From positions 274,161 through 338,160 of the forward strand of contig DEMD01000007.1 of assembly GCA_002354735.1 (NCBI GenBank): a stretch of 64,000 nt of DNA. Direction: 5' to 3'. The notes under the pieces were generated by a model, which saw only the letters and a program-made list of their open reading frames with translations, had not been told where the DNA came from and searched no databases. Source of the DNA: Gammaproteobacteria bacterium UBA2679. Its GTDB lineage: Bacteria; Pseudomonadota; Gammaproteobacteria; Pseudomonadales; Oleiphilaceae. A program made the position numbers and the translations under genes. Shown one piece after another: positions 47,395 to 56,495 of this stretch (position 1 is the stretch's first letter; each line of letters begins with the position of its first letter).

Positions 47395-48321
47395 TTAAGC
47401 TGCCGTAAATATTTGCTGATATGTGGCGATTGCACGCTGCAATTCCCGGGCCTGAACAGGCGCTTTCTCGGCAGGAAGAGATGGCTCGGAAGCCAGTGAT
47501 GACGCAGGTTTGCTGCCTTTTTCGGCAGATTGTCGGGCGGTTTCATTCACATCTTCGGAAGCAACAGTTTCAGAGCCCGCTTCAGTCTTCTCTGGCGCCT
47601 GAGCCTCCGCAGCGGCCTTCTCCATGGCGGCGAGTTCAGCGCGTGCTGCATTGATGGTCTGACTCGCCGCAGCGGCAACTTTTCGATCCTGCGGTGAAGG
47701 CTCTGCGGGTGCCAGTGCAGCGCGAATGACCTGCTGCATCTTGTCCAGCGTCGCCTGAGGATCACCTTCGATGGCACCGGTATCAATTGATACCTCGCCA
47801 CCGGTGGCATATTGCTTGCCGTCGGGGCCCCTGGTGTAGGTGTAGGACGGTGCACCGGCGTAGGCCCCACCAACGCTGGCATGCGCCTGCTCATGCGTCC
47901 GGACTTCGCGATCACGACTGGCGAGGTCCTGGATCAGGCGAAGCTCCGTTTCGTCGAGCCTGGCTTCGAGTCCGGCCTTGTCAGGGGCACCCTCCTCCTG
48001 GCCTGCCAGCTGCTCACCATCACCGCTCGTTTGGGGCTGACGTGCACTAACGATGGGGTCTTTATCGGAATTGACTGCTCTGGAGGCACCTGGCGCATCT
48101 GCCGCGGTCTTGTCATCGACGCGCTGAACTGGCTGAAGGTCGGTCGCTACCAGCGAACGACCCTCGTTGCCGGTCTTTAGCGCGAAGGCATCCTGGACGG
48201 AGGCCGAGGCAGCCGTTGGACCTACCGCGCTGGTCGGAGCCGTAGTCAGTGCGCGTGAATTGGCAGCACTAGCCTGTTGCCCCTGAAAAGCACTGTTGAC
48301 GCTACCAATCGCGGTAAACAT
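47395..48321 (-). CDS. Putative SprA-related metalloprotease (CJM1_0395 family)
   Basis: A 308-residue protein of low-complexity Ala/Ser/Glu-rich ends around a conserved core at residues 125-225. The core LASRDREVRTHEQAHASVGGAYAG includes HEQAH, an HExxH zinc-protease-like motif, followed by YTYTRGPDGKQYATGGEVSIDTG. This core defines the SprA-related family. No signal peptide is seen. It is coupled to a small flagellar-rod-like gene two bases upstream on the same strand, suggesting that the two products act together, possibly on an exported or axial structure. Confidence 0.8.
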   Translation of the reverse strand: MFTAIGSVNSAFQGQQASAANSRALTTAPTSAVGPTAASASVQDAFALKTGNEGRSLVATDLQPVQRVDDKTAADAPGASRAVNSDKDPIVSARQPQTSGDGEQLAGQEEGAPDKAGLEARLDETELRLIQDLASRDREVRTHEQAHASVGGAYAGAPSYTYTRGPDGKQYATGGEVSIDTGAIEGDPQATLDKMQQVIRAALAPAEPSPQDRKVAAAASQTINAARAELAAMEKAAAEAQAPEKTEAGSETVASEDVNETARQSAEKGSKPASSLASEPSLPAEKAPVQARELQRAIATYQQIFTAA

Positions 48322-48323
48322 GC

Positions 48324-48596
48324 TTAGGCCATGGTGTCGAGTAAGGTACCGAGTACGTTATCGGCCGTCTTTACAACTTTGGCTGAGGCTGAAGCCTGAA
48401 CCTCGTAGAGCTTGAGGTCCACTACCGCACTGGTGATGTCGTCGAGTCCGCCCGCCTGGCTGAGCCCTTGCTGGACCGCCTGAGGTTGAGTGACATTGGT
48501 GGTTGTCGCCTGGGTGATACGTTCTGCAGAGGCCTGCATGCCTCTCATACCCGTTTGTATACCTTGGAATCCGGCGTTCATTGCTCCACTGATCAT
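48324..48596 (-). CDS. Miniature flagellar rod-like protein
   Basis: A 90-residue protein. The N-terminal half (AGFQGIQTGMRGMQASAERITQAT) resembles the N-terminal helix of flagellar rod/hook proteins, and the C-terminal half (AVVDLKLYEVQASASAKVVKTADNVLGTLLDTMA) resembles their C-terminal helix. The middle domain of FlgB/FlgC-type proteins is missing. ATG 48596 has AGGTGG upstream. It is two bases from the metalloprotease gene and no other flagellar gene is in the window. A role in an axial or needle-like structure is only inferred from resemblance. A longer upstream start is less likely. Confidence 0.7.
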   Translation of the reverse strand: MISGAMNAGFQGIQTGMRGMQASAERITQATTTNVTQPQAVQQGLSQAGGLDDITSAVVDLKLYEVQASASAKVVKTADNVLGTLLDTMA

Positions 48597-48624
48597 AAGC
48601 CACCTGCCTGCTTCGTTGACTGAC

Positions 48625-48645
48625 CGCATCAGGAAAACTGATGCG
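48625..48645 (-). other. Leader hairpin of the mini-rod/metalloprotease pair
   Basis: CGCATCAG and CTGATGCG form an eight-base perfect stem with a five-base loop, 29 bases upstream of the mini-rod start on the minus strand. No T-run follows, so a leader structure or operator is more likely than a terminator. The rest of the 220-base gap down to bioD shows nothing recognisable. Confidence 0.4.
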
Positions 48646-48816
48646 ATCTGAGCGGGCTCACTGCTCGAGGAACAGGGCTTCACCCGCAGTATCTACGCTA
48701 CCAAGCGGCTGATCAATTTTCAAACAGCTTGATGTAAAGAATGGTGAGGCTTCGTAGTCGCTGTAATCCCACTGCTCAAATGCGTGACTCGGCTTTCATT
48801 CTCGTGATGCCACCGA

Positions 48817-49527
48817 TTATACCAAACCAGAAATTTGCTCGGCAGCAGCGGCCTTTGCGTCAATACGCTCGTTATCGGCCAGGTATCCGATCGTGCCAAT
48901 GAGTGGCGCCGGAACGAGTCGCTTTAATGTAGCCAGATTCTCAGCCTCTGCTGCCATGACCTCGGCAGTAGGTCGGTTGGCAACCCAACCCGCCAGCTTT
49001 AAACCTCGCGCCTGGATGGCTTCGCAGCTGAGGAGCGCGTGATTGATACAGCCGAGCCTCATGGCGACTACGAGAATGACCGGATATCCCAACGAAACAG
49101 CCAGATCGGCGAAAGTCTCCATGCGATCAGCGGAGCTGCTCAGTGGCACCAGCCAGCCCCCCGCGCCTTCCACTATGGCAAACTCTGGCTGTCGGTCGGT
49201 GAGCACCCGCTCAACGTGAGCCCGCAACTTTTCCACCTGAAGGTGCTCAGCCTGGCCTTCTTTCTCAGCTGCAATGTGCGGTGCAATTGCGGCCTCAAGC
49301 TGAACAGGATTGATTTCTCTATAGTCTGCCATGATAGACGAGGCTGCTTGCAACCTGAGCGCATCATCGTTGCGTAATCCCGCGGAGCTTTGATGGCAGC
49401 CCGCTGCAACAGGTTTGAGTCCGAGCGTTGTGAGCCCCCTGTCAGCTGCGTGAGCCAGCAGTGCACAGCCGACGAAGGTTTTGCCGACATCCGTGTCGGT
49501 TCCAGTCAGGAAAAAGCGATAGGTCAT
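48817..49527 (-). CDS. bioD: Dethiobiotin synthetase
   Basis: A 236-residue ATP-dependent carboxylase closing the ureido ring of dethiobiotin. The P-loop FLTGTDTDVGKTFVGCALLAH is at the N-terminus, and GLKPVAAGC and EGAGGWLVPLS are further BioD signatures. It is the last gene of the minus-strand bioB-bioF-bioH-bioC-bioD operon, 24 bases after bioC. Confidence 0.96.
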   Translation of the reverse strand: MTYRFFLTGTDTDVGKTFVGCALLAHAADRGLTTLGLKPVAAGCHQSSAGLRNDDALRLQAASSIMADYREINPVQLEAAIAPHIAAEKEGQAEHLQVEKLRAHVERVLTDRQPEFAIVEGAGGWLVPLSSSADRMETFADLAVSLGYPVILVVAMRLGCINHALLSCEAIQARGLKLAGWVANRPTAEVMAAEAENLATLKRLVPAPLIGTIGYLADNERIDAKAAAAEQISGLV

Positions 49528-49551
49528 TGCGGCCTCGTTGAAATGGAACGA

Positions 49552-50406
49552 TTAATGCAGCTTCTGATAGTAGATGAAGCCGGCTTCATAGCTGAGGGGA
49601 ACGCCCTCAGCTTGCCTTTGCTGCTCATACGCAGCTAACACAGCTTTCAACCGACCAGGCGTGGTGAGCTGCTGTCGAGCACCGTGCAGTACAGTATGCG
49701 CACCGACGCCTTTCACGGATCGCATTGCATCGAGCGCTGAGGGAAAGAATTCGGTGAAGCGCCGCTGATGCAGCGAAGCATTCACCGGAGCGGCCGCCCT
49801 CAGATTATCGACCGCTGTGAATGCATTGACATGCTGAGCACTATCGAGTCCGGCCCATGCGGCCTGGATCTCGATGAGAGAGCCTGGCAAAAGGGTTGAA
49901 CACGCCAACCAGCCCCCGGGCCGAAGTGCCCTAACCGCTTCGTCGAGCCAGTTGGACGGTTGCTCCAGCCACTGCATGGCGAGATTGCTGAAAATGACAT
50001 CAGATGATCCCGTGGCTAACGGCAGATTTTCAAGATCGGCCTGAAGCGGCGCGAGCTCGACCCCCGTAGTTTGGGTGCCGCCGTGTTTTCGCTTCAGAAC
50101 GTCCAGCATGCCCGCAGATCTATCGAGGGCGATGAACAGGATCTCATTCTGCTGGCCGCGTCCTGATTCAATTGCCGAACCCTGCACGTGCCCGTGCTGT
50201 AGCAGACTAATCAGCGAGTCTGTGAAATAGCCAGTGCCACAGCCAGCATCCACGAGCCGGCACTTTTCCTGAACCGGAGGCTGCAGCATCAGGCGTTCGG
50301 AAAGGCCCTGGATAAGCGCCTCACCTATTCTGCGCTGTATGCCCGCATGTTCATCGTAACTGGTCGCAGCCAGACTGAAAGAACGGTCGACGTGACGTTT
50401 ATCCAT
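49552..50406 (-). CDS. bioC: Malonyl-ACP O-methyltransferase BioC
   Basis: A 284-residue SAM-dependent methyltransferase that methylates malonyl-ACP so that fatty acid synthase can make pimelate. The SAM motif LVDAGCGTGYFTDSL is near residue 65, and DVIFSNLAMQWLEQP and RPGGWLACSTL are conserved. ATG 50406 starts at the family N-terminus (MDKRHVDRSFSLAA) and overlaps the bioH end by eight bases; a start 11 codons upstream is less likely. Confidence 0.95.
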   Translation of the reverse strand: MDKRHVDRSFSLAATSYDEHAGIQRRIGEALIQGLSERLMLQPPVQEKCRLVDAGCGTGYFTDSLISLLQHGHVQGSAIESGRGQQNEILFIALDRSAGMLDVLKRKHGGTQTTGVELAPLQADLENLPLATGSSDVIFSNLAMQWLEQPSNWLDEAVRALRPGGWLACSTLLPGSLIEIQAAWAGLDSAQHVNAFTAVDNLRAAAPVNASLHQRRFTEFFPSALDAMRSVKGVGAHTVLHGARQQLTTPGRLKAVLAAYEQQRQAEGVPLSYEAGFIYYQKLH

Positions 50407-51259
50407 GCGCCGGGAGCCTTCGCGTATCACAGCCGACAAGCTGCAGGAAGGCTCGGCAGTGCTCAGCGATCAAACGGCTTGTCATAGCATCAGGATAGTG
50501 TCCGGCGTTCTCCAACACTTTGACAATGCGGGGTAGTCGCTGAGGGTGTGGGGCCTGCTTCATCAGGGTATCCGACGCGATCGCCACAGCTTTTCCCGTT
50601 AATGAATCCAGCTCACCGAAGATCGCCAGCAGAGGCAGTGGGCATGAGATAAACGCAGGCCTGAGGTCCACGTCTCGCAGTAGAGCCAGCCCCTCCATGA
50701 GAACTTCTTCAGCTGCTTGCGATGGCATGCTATTCAAGGCTTTGACGGCAGCCTTGCGTCGACCGCCCGGTAGGCGTTTGCACTGCAGAACATTGAAAGC
50801 CCGCACGGTCCGCGATGGATCAATTCTGAGATCAGTCAGCATGGTATCCAGAGCAGACGTGGGCATGCCAGGCCAGGAAGTATCAGGCAACTCACAGAAG
50901 TGAGGGCTGGTGCCGACTAGCGCCGCATACTCATTCATGTGGAACTGATCCCGCGTTGAGGCAGGTCTGCCCGAGGACAGTCTACTGTCGAGCCATTGGA
51001 GCAGGTGCAAACCTCCAAGGGAGCAGCCGAGCCACAGCACTGACGAGTCGGCCGCGCGGAAGTGGTGGTCCAATAAGTCGAGCTGCTCATGAAGCTTCGA
51101 TTTTCCCCTGTCCAGAGGGCATATTTGTATCGCCACCCCTGAGAACAGGTCGTTCGAGGCTATATGCGCGAACACTCGCTCCAGGGCTTTCGCAAGTACC
51201 GCATAAGTTTCGGCACTCTGCGCCCAACCACCAACTATGACGATCTCCAAGTGCCTCAC
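50399..51259 (-). CDS. bioH: Pimeloyl-ACP methyl ester carboxylesterase (BioH-like)
   Basis: A 286-residue alpha/beta hydrolase expected to remove the methyl group placed by BioC, ending the pimelate chain. The nucleophile lies in LWLGCSLGGLHLLQWL, the acid in IFGELDSLTG and the base in ENAGHYPDAM. The sequence is divergent from E. coli BioH (GWSLGG becomes GCSLGG), but position between bioF and bioC with overlapping starts and stops fixes the role. ATG 51259 overlaps the bioF stop (ATGA). Confidence 0.88.
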   Translation of the reverse strand: MRHLEIVIVGGWAQSAETYAVLAKALERVFAHIASNDLFSGVAIQICPLDRGKSKLHEQLDLLDHHFRAADSSVLWLGCSLGGLHLLQWLDSRLSSGRPASTRDQFHMNEYAALVGTSPHFCELPDTSWPGMPTSALDTMLTDLRIDPSRTVRAFNVLQCKRLPGGRRKAAVKALNSMPSQAAEEVLMEGLALLRDVDLRPAFISCPLPLLAIFGELDSLTGKAVAIASDTLMKQAPHPQRLPRIVKVLENAGHYPDAMTSRLIAEHCRAFLQLVGCDTRRLPAHG

Positions 51260-52431
51260 TGCGTCACCAGGGCCGCCAGCGCACGGACAAGTTGGTCGAT
51301 ATCATTTTCATCATGTGCAGCAGAGAGGGTTATTCGCAGCCTGGCCGCCCCTGCGGGAACAGTTGGTGGACGTATCGCCACTACCAGAAAGCCCTTGGCG
51401 AGCAGTGCATTGCTGAGATCGACGGCCGCTGAGGAGTCCCCGACCAGCAAGGGCTGTATGGCCGTATCAGAGGGCATCAGCTTGAGGCCGACTTCCGCAA
51501 CCTTCGACTTGAACCTGCTGATGAGTTGCTGCAGGTGCGTTCGCCGCCAGGATTCTTCAGTCAGCAGCTCGATGCTACGACAGGTAGCGGCCGCCACCGC
51601 CGGTGGCATGGCTGTCGTGTATATGAAGGTGCGGCTTTTCTGAGTCAGCGTTTCGATGAGTGCTTCACTGCCAGCTACGAAAGCGCCCGCCGTACCCAGG
51701 GCTTTACCGAAGGTGCCCATGAGCACTGGAACAGCGTCTTCATCCAGCGCATGGGCCTCACAGGCACCACCGCCCTTTGCCCCTAATACGCCAAGACCAT
51801 GGGCATCGTCGAGCTGCAGCGCCGCGCCAGCCTGCGCTGTACAGGCCGCTATCATTCGAAGATCCGGCACATCGCCATCCATGCTGAACACACTGTCAGA
51901 ACTCACCAGTACTCGCTGCGATGACGGCTGCAGCGCTGCGAGCCGATCGTGCAGATGCCGGACGTCGCCGTGGCGATATCTCACGAGCTTCGCACCACTG
52001 ATAGAGGCTGCATCCAATAGTGAGGCATGGTTCAGCTTGTCCTGCAGCAGAACGTCCTGCCGGCCCAGCAAGCCCGAGGCGACGCCAAGATTCGCCATAT
52101 AGCCTGTTGAATACAGCAGCACACGCGAGCGGCCAGTCAGTCGGGCCAAGGCCTGTTCAAGCGCCTCATGAGCGGACGTGTGACCGCAGACAAGATGACT
52201 GGCGCCGGAGCCGACGCCGTAGGTGTCGACGGCAGCCTTCAGAGCCCTGCTGACAGCAGGATGAGCAGCCAGACCCAGGTAGTCGTTACTGGAGAAATTG
52301 AGCAGCGTCCGGCCGTCGATTGTAACGCGCGCGCCCTGCGCGCTTTCGAGCAGTCGAGGCCGGCGAAACTGCCCAATCTCTGCAATTTCAGCGAGAGCCT
52401 TTTCGAGTCCCCAGCTGGCTGGTAAGGGCAT
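51256..52431 (-). CDS. bioF: 8-amino-7-oxononanoate synthase
   Basis: A 391-residue PLP enzyme that condenses pimeloyl-ACP with alanine. Conserved parts are NFSSNDYLGLAAHPAV, GVGSGASHLVCGHTSAHEALE and the PLP lysine in LMGTFGKALGTAGAFVAG. The start lies two bases after the bioB stop and the end overlaps bioH, so translation is coupled. Confidence 0.96.
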   Translation of the reverse strand: MPLPASWGLEKALAEIAEIGQFRRPRLLESAQGARVTIDGRTLLNFSSNDYLGLAAHPAVSRALKAAVDTYGVGSGASHLVCGHTSAHEALEQALARLTGRSRVLLYSTGYMANLGVASGLLGRQDVLLQDKLNHASLLDAASISGAKLVRYRHGDVRHLHDRLAALQPSSQRVLVSSDSVFSMDGDVPDLRMIAACTAQAGAALQLDDAHGLGVLGAKGGGACEAHALDEDAVPVLMGTFGKALGTAGAFVAGSEALIETLTQKSRTFIYTTAMPPAVAAATCRSIELLTEESWRRTHLQQLISRFKSKVAEVGLKLMPSDTAIQPLLVGDSSAAVDLSNALLAKGFLVVAIRPPTVPAGAARLRITLSAAHDENDIDQLVRALAALVTQ

Positions 52432-52433
52432 GG

Positions 52434-53537
52434 CTACCCGGCAGCATTATAGAATTGTTCCTGACCACCCTGGCTCGCCAGTACAGCGGCCAGCTCAGGT
52501 TGCGCCTGCTGTACAGCCAGATGTTCAGGTTGAATGCCGAGCTTGCCGAACAGTGCCATATCGGTATTCGCGTCCGGATTCGCCGTAGTCAGCAACTTCT
52601 CACCGTAGAACAGCGAGTTTGCGCCAGCGAAAAAGCACATCGCCTGCATCTGCTCATTCATGCTTTCGCGACCGGCGGACAGCCGCACATAGGACTTCGG
52701 CATCATGATTCGCGCTACCGCGATTGTCCGAACAAATTCAAAGGGTTCCAGCGGTGCCTGATCTTCCAGCGGCGTACCTTTCACGGCTACCAGCATGTTG
52801 ATCGGCACACTTTCAGGATGATGTGGCAGATTCGCCAGCTGCTTGAGCAGGCCAGAACGGTCATTCGCGCTTTCGCCCATGCCGACGATACCACCGCTAC
52901 ACACTTTCATGCCCGCATCGCGGACATGCGCCAGCGTATCCAGTCGATCGCTATAGGTACGGGTGGTGATAATCTGATCGTAGTATTCGGGCGAGGTATC
53001 CAGATTATGGTTGTAGTAATCCAGGCCGGCTTCAGCCAGGTCCGCCGCCTGCTTCTCTTCCAGCATACCCAGCGTCATACAGGTTTCGAGACCCAAGGCC
53101 TTTACACGGCGAACCATCTCCACCACGTACGGCATATCCTTTTCACGTGGATTCCGCCATGCAGCGCCCATGCAGAAACGGCCTGAGCCAGCTGCCTTGG
53201 CGCGCTCAGCAGCAGCCACGACTTTCTCGATCTCCAGCAGCTTCTCTTTTTCCAGGCCTGTGTTGTAGTGGCCACTCTGCGGACAATATTTGCAGTCCTC
53301 AGGACAGGCACCAGTCTTGATCGACAGCAGTGTGCTGACCTGAACCGCATTCGGATTGAAGTGCTGCCTGTGCACACGCTGCGCTTCGAACAACAGGTCG
53401 TTGAACGGCATGGCGAAGAGCTTGTTGACCTGGGCCACTGTCCAATCGTGCCGAACGGCACCGAGCTCAAACGCAGCAGAATCTCCGGCGGCAGATGAAT
53501 TTTCGGGGGACCATTGCGATACAGATGTGACAGACAT
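52434..53537 (-). CDS. bioB: Biotin synthase
   Basis: A 367-residue radical-SAM enzyme inserting sulfur into dethiobiotin. The CxxxCxxC motif is [14 protein letters not shown], with [12 protein letters not shown] and [17 protein letters not shown] further downstream. The first 25 or so residues are variable. It is the first gene of bioBFHCD; bioA is not in the window, as is common in Pseudomonas relatives, where it lies elsewhere. The intergenic region shared with comF is only about 75 bases and has an ATTGATCAAT palindrome at 53571-53580. Confidence 0.97.
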   Translation of the reverse strand: MSVTSVSQWSPENSSAAGDSAAFELGAVRHDWTVAQVNKLFAMPFNDLLFEAQRVHRQHFNPNAVQVSTLLSIKTGACPEDCKYCPQSGHYNTGLEKEKLLEIEKVVAAAERAKAAGSGRFCMGAAWRNPREKDMPYVVEMVRRVKALGLETCMTLGMLEEKQAADLAEAGLDYYNHNLDTSPEYYDQIITTRTYSDRLDTLAHVRDAGMKVCSGGIVGMGESANDRSGLLKQLANLPHHPESVPINMLVAVKGTPLEDQAPLEPFEFVRTIAVARIMMPKSYVRLSAGRESMNEQMQAMCFFAGANSLFYGEKLLTTANPDANTDMALFGKLGIQPEHLAVQQAQPELAAVLASQGGQEQFYNAAG

Positions 53538-53614
53538 AAGCGTTTCCGGTATAAGCAGCGTCGATTAAGGATTGATCAATCACGATCATTGAACATTCAA
53601 GGAGTGAAGTGTTC

Positions 53615-54457
53615 ATGTTCCAGCAAAAGCTGTCAACTTTTTTGCGCCCTCAGGTTTACAGGGTGGCCAAATGGCTCGACGAATGTGTCGGCCAGTTCGA
53701 GGCAGGATTCAACCGACCATTGCGCCGCTGTCTACTATGCGGGTCTGGAGAAGCCGGTGATCAAGCCTTATGTACAGGGTGCTTCGATGATCTCCCTAGG
53801 GTGCGCTCACCCTGCTCGATCTGTGGTGGCAACGTTGGCAGTGCACGCCTCCTGCACCCTGACCTGACGTCAGCGGTTTCACCTGCGCTCATTTGTGGCC
53901 AATGTATTCGGGTCCCGCCGGTTTATGACAAGGCGCGCTGCGGACTAGAATACGAATTCCCGGCTGATGAGCTCATCCGTAGCATCAAGTACCGCGCCGC
54001 GCTCCACTGGATACCACCACTCACATGCAGCGTGTCAAGCGAACTCGACATACTGCTCGACGGCTGTCAGTCAGAGCAGGTACGACTCATCCCTGTCCCA
54101 CTTCATCGCAGCAAAGCTTGTCACCGTGGGTTCAATCAGGCGGCTGCTATCGCTCGCGCACTTGCCGTGCCCAAACGTCTACGGGTGGAGCACCGTCTGT
54201 TGCTTCGAGCCAGAGCGACCCGTCCGCAGGCCGCCCTTGCACCTGAGAGCCGTCGAGAAAATATGCGCGAAGCATTCATCGTGGATGCGCAACGGCTTCG
54301 AGAGCTTCGCTCGATAAAAGCGCTGACCACCCTCGTTCTGATCGATGACGTTATGACTACGGGAGCCACGGCTGATGAATGTGCGCGAGCACTTAAGGCA
54401 GTCGAACCGAGCCTGACGGTTCTGGTCTTCGCCTTGGCACGAAAGAGCCAGTGCTGA
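53615..54457 (+). CDS. comF: ComF family phosphoribosyltransferase-like protein
   Basis: About 280 residues, divergent from bioB. An N-terminal zinc-ribbon part has paired cysteines (RRCLLCGSGEAGD, CTGCFDD, CSICGG, CGQC), followed by the ComF core IPVPLHRSKACHRGFNQA and the PRPP-binding motif VLIDDVMTTGATADECAR. ComF proteins support DNA uptake in competent bacteria and have other roles such as DNA repair. AAGGAG at 53599-53604 serves either GTG 53609 or ATG 53615; the ATG has better spacing. Confidence 0.92.
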   Translation: MFQQKLSTFLRPQVYRVAKWLDECVGQFEAGFNRPLRRCLLCGSGEAGDQALCTGCFDDLPRVRSPCSICGGNVGSARLLHPDLTSAVSPALICGQCIRVPPVYDKARCGLEYEFPADELIRSIKYRAALHWIPPLTCSVSSELDILLDGCQSEQVRLIPVPLHRSKACHRGFNQAAAIARALAVPKRLRVEHRLLLRARATRPQAALAPESRRENMREAFIVDAQRLRELRSIKALTTLVLIDDVMTTGATADECARALKAVEPSLTVLVFALARKSQC

Positions 54458-54466
54458 TGGCTAGCC

Positions 54467-55693
54467 CTATCGGTAATCTTCCAGCAGCCGAAACTGAATA
54501 CCACTGGCCTGCAGCCGGTTCAGCATCGGCTGCCCCAAAGCCATGACCGGTGTCACCACCCCATAGACCTTTGGCAGACGTCGAGCATCCTGTACAAGGC
54601 AGAGGCCGGTTTCAGCGAGCATCTTGGCCGTCTCGTCATAACCCGGGTCCCTGCCGGATACGCTGGTGAGTACCTCACGCGCTTCGGCCGCCTTCCCTTC
54701 GAGGTTCAACTCGCCCTGGAAAACAACTTCAAACCATGATTTCGCGCGGCGATGATCCGAGGGGCCATCGTGACCGGCCTTTGAGAGCAACCATTCGCGT
54801 GTCGTCTTGAACTGCGCAAGTGTGAACAGGCCACCGAGGAAGGCAGCACCGCCGACTATTCTCAGCAGGCTTTCCACCTTCACGTAGTGTCCGTAAGTGA
54901 ACCGACCCCCATAGCGCGGATCGTTAGCTGCCGATCGTAAGACGATTTGTGGATCTATGGTCGGAAATGGACAGGCCCAGGCCTTTAGCACATCCCGCTT
55001 TGATAGCTTTGGCAGCATTGGCCTTATCGCCCGGGCGGCATTGGGCTGATCAAGATCACTACGCTGCAGAAGGTAGGATTTCACACGGGAGAACGCATGT
55101 ATGGCCGAAGCCAGCGTACCGCCGGAGAGCCTACCACTGGCACTGACAAAACCTTCAACGGCTACATTACTGGTCTTGATCGCTTCATCGGAGAGCCCAC
55201 GGGTGAGTTGTTGCACCGTATAGAAGACACCAAAATCATGCGGGATGGAGTCGAAACCACAGCAGTTTATGATCTTGACCTTTCGCGCTTTGGCCGCCTC
55301 ATCGCATCGAATACGGAGTCCATCGACGAACTCCGGCTCTCCGGTAATGTCTGCATAGTGCGCACCGGCTTCGATGCAGGCCTTTACCAGCAGCTCTCCA
55401 TGATGCACGAAAGGCCCTGCCGTGCTCAGCAGCACTCTGGCCGCAGATGCCATTTCCGCCAGCTCACCTGGCTTTTTGGCATCTGCCTTGATCATGCCGA
55501 TCTGATCGCTCAGGGCGGGATTGATAGAGACCAGGCGCCGTTGCAGGCGCTTCAGCTTCTGCCTGCTGCGTCCAGCGATCGCGAAGCGAAAATTGGCGGA
55601 GAAGCTTGCGCGAGCGAGGTACTCGGCAGTGAGCTGACCAGTGAATCCCGTTGCGCCAAAAAGTACGATGTCGAACCGTGTAGATGCTATCAT
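54467..55693 (-). CDS. Saccharopine dehydrogenase-like / trans-acting enoyl reductase family protein
   Basis: A 408-residue NAD(P)-binding oxidoreductase. The Rossmann motif IVLFGATGFTGQLTAEYL is at the start, then FAIAGRSRQKL and LSTAGPFVHHGELLVKACIEAGAHYADITGE, typical of the family. A likely hydrophobic membrane association segment lies near residues 275-300 (VGGAAFLGGLFTLAQF). Substrate is unknown. It converges with comF and is divergent from the unknown gene at 55854. Confidence 0.85.
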   Translation of the reverse strand: MIASTRFDIVLFGATGFTGQLTAEYLARASFSANFRFAIAGRSRQKLKRLQRRLVSINPALSDQIGMIKADAKKPGELAEMASAARVLLSTAGPFVHHGELLVKACIEAGAHYADITGEPEFVDGLRIRCDEAAKARKVKIINCCGFDSIPHDFGVFYTVQQLTRGLSDEAIKTSNVAVEGFVSASGRLSGGTLASAIHAFSRVKSYLLQRSDLDQPNAARAIRPMLPKLSKRDVLKAWACPFPTIDPQIVLRSAANDPRYGGRFTYGHYVKVESLLRIVGGAAFLGGLFTLAQFKTTREWLLSKAGHDGPSDHRRAKSWFEVVFQGELNLEGKAAEAREVLTSVSGRDPGYDETAKMLAETGLCLVQDARRLPKVYGVVTPVMALGQPMLNRLQASGIQFRLLEDYR

Positions 55694-55853
55694 TTAATCC
55701 TTGTCCTGGTGTGCCAAGCCGTTTCGCGCAACGTACCTCCTGGAGCAAGTCAGCCCAGGCTCTCGGTTTTCAGCCATTGTATGCAATCACTGATACGCCT
55801 AAGGTTTTCATTTATTAGCTAATTTTCTTGCTAATGCCGCCAGGAATCAGGTC

Positions 55854-56327
55854 ATGACCGACACAAGCACACCCATCACGCCGAATGAGGCCCGCTCCGG
55901 AGAAGCCATGTCTGATAAAAAGCAGTTTGCCATCGTGATGCTACTGGCCGCCATGTTTATTGCCTGGATACTCAGCGACAGTATTCATTCGACGGCACTC
56001 AACGAACGCTTGCTCGAGGACAAGACACTCCAGGCCTACCCCTACCCATTCAGGGTGCTGGAAGAGCATGACGGAGTCGTGACCATGAGCACCCTCCACG
56101 GCGAAACGGTGTCGCTGACTCAGGGCCTCCGAACTGTATTTCCCGCGTTGCAGGACGTCAAGGAAGATTCGCCCGAGATGATCGAAGCTCAAAAGCAGTT
56201 CGCGAGCATGCAGGCCCGCGCGCAACAGATCATGATCGAGCACGAAGACATTGATGCCGTGCAGTGGGTGGTGGATGAGAGCTGGTTAAGATTGAATAAG
56301 TACGATTTGCCGGTGACGTTGCGGTAA
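55854..56327 (+). CDS. Unknown single-pass membrane protein next to the Tad-like locus
   Basis: A 157-residue protein with one membrane helix at about residues 25-41 (FAIVMLLAAMFIAWILSD) and a soluble domain containing LEEHDGVVTMSTLHGETVSL and ALQDVKEDSPEMIEAQKQ. No family was recognised. Two starts are plausible: ATG 55854 with AGGA eight bases before it, or ATG 55908 with GGAG five bases before it. It may be transcribed separately from the pilus genes, which begin 200 bases downstream with a structured leader. An inverted repeat ATTAGC/GCTAAT lies at 55813-55834. Confidence 0.6.
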   Translation: MTDTSTPITPNEARSGEAMSDKKQFAIVMLLAAMFIAWILSDSIHSTALNERLLEDKTLQAYPYPFRVLEEHDGVVTMSTLHGETVSLTQGLRTVFPALQDVKEDSPEMIEAQKQFASMQARAQQIMIEHEDIDAVQWVVDESWLRLNKYDLPVTLR

Positions 56328-56396
56328 GCCAGGGCATCACCAATCAGGTTAAATAACAAACAAAGCGCTTGATTTTTGACCTCCTCGAAATTATTA

Positions 56397-56434
56397 TTCG
56401 CCCCGCTGTCAGGAAGACAGCGCAGCCCGGCGAA
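56397..56434 (+). promoter_or_regulatory. Leader hairpin 1 of flp with AGGAA loop
   Basis: CGCTGTC-AGGAA-GACAGCG (56404-56422) is a perfect seven-base stem with a GGA-containing five-base loop, extended outward by TTCGCC/GGCGAA pairing with an asymmetric bulge. There is no following T-run, so it appears to be part of the leader rather than a terminator. Confidence 0.6.
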
Positions 56435-56443
56435 TGAACTGTT

Positions 56444-56456
56444 CCACAGGATGTGG
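56444..56456 (+). promoter_or_regulatory. Leader hairpin 2 of flp with AGGAT loop
   Basis: CCAC-AGGAT-GTGG forms a short stem presenting AGGAT in the loop. It is the second of three such elements and resembles CsrA/RsmA target hairpins, although it lacks one base of the exact loop consensus. Confidence 0.5.
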
Positions 56457-56495
56457 ATCACATAGCCTCCAGCCAAGTCTTCCTCCAGCACTCCC

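Noticed and set aside
53538..53614. BirA operator in the bioB-comF intergenic region
   Set aside because: The TTGTAAACC-N14/15-GGTTTACAA pattern is absent; only a ten-base ATTGATCAAT palindrome is seen.
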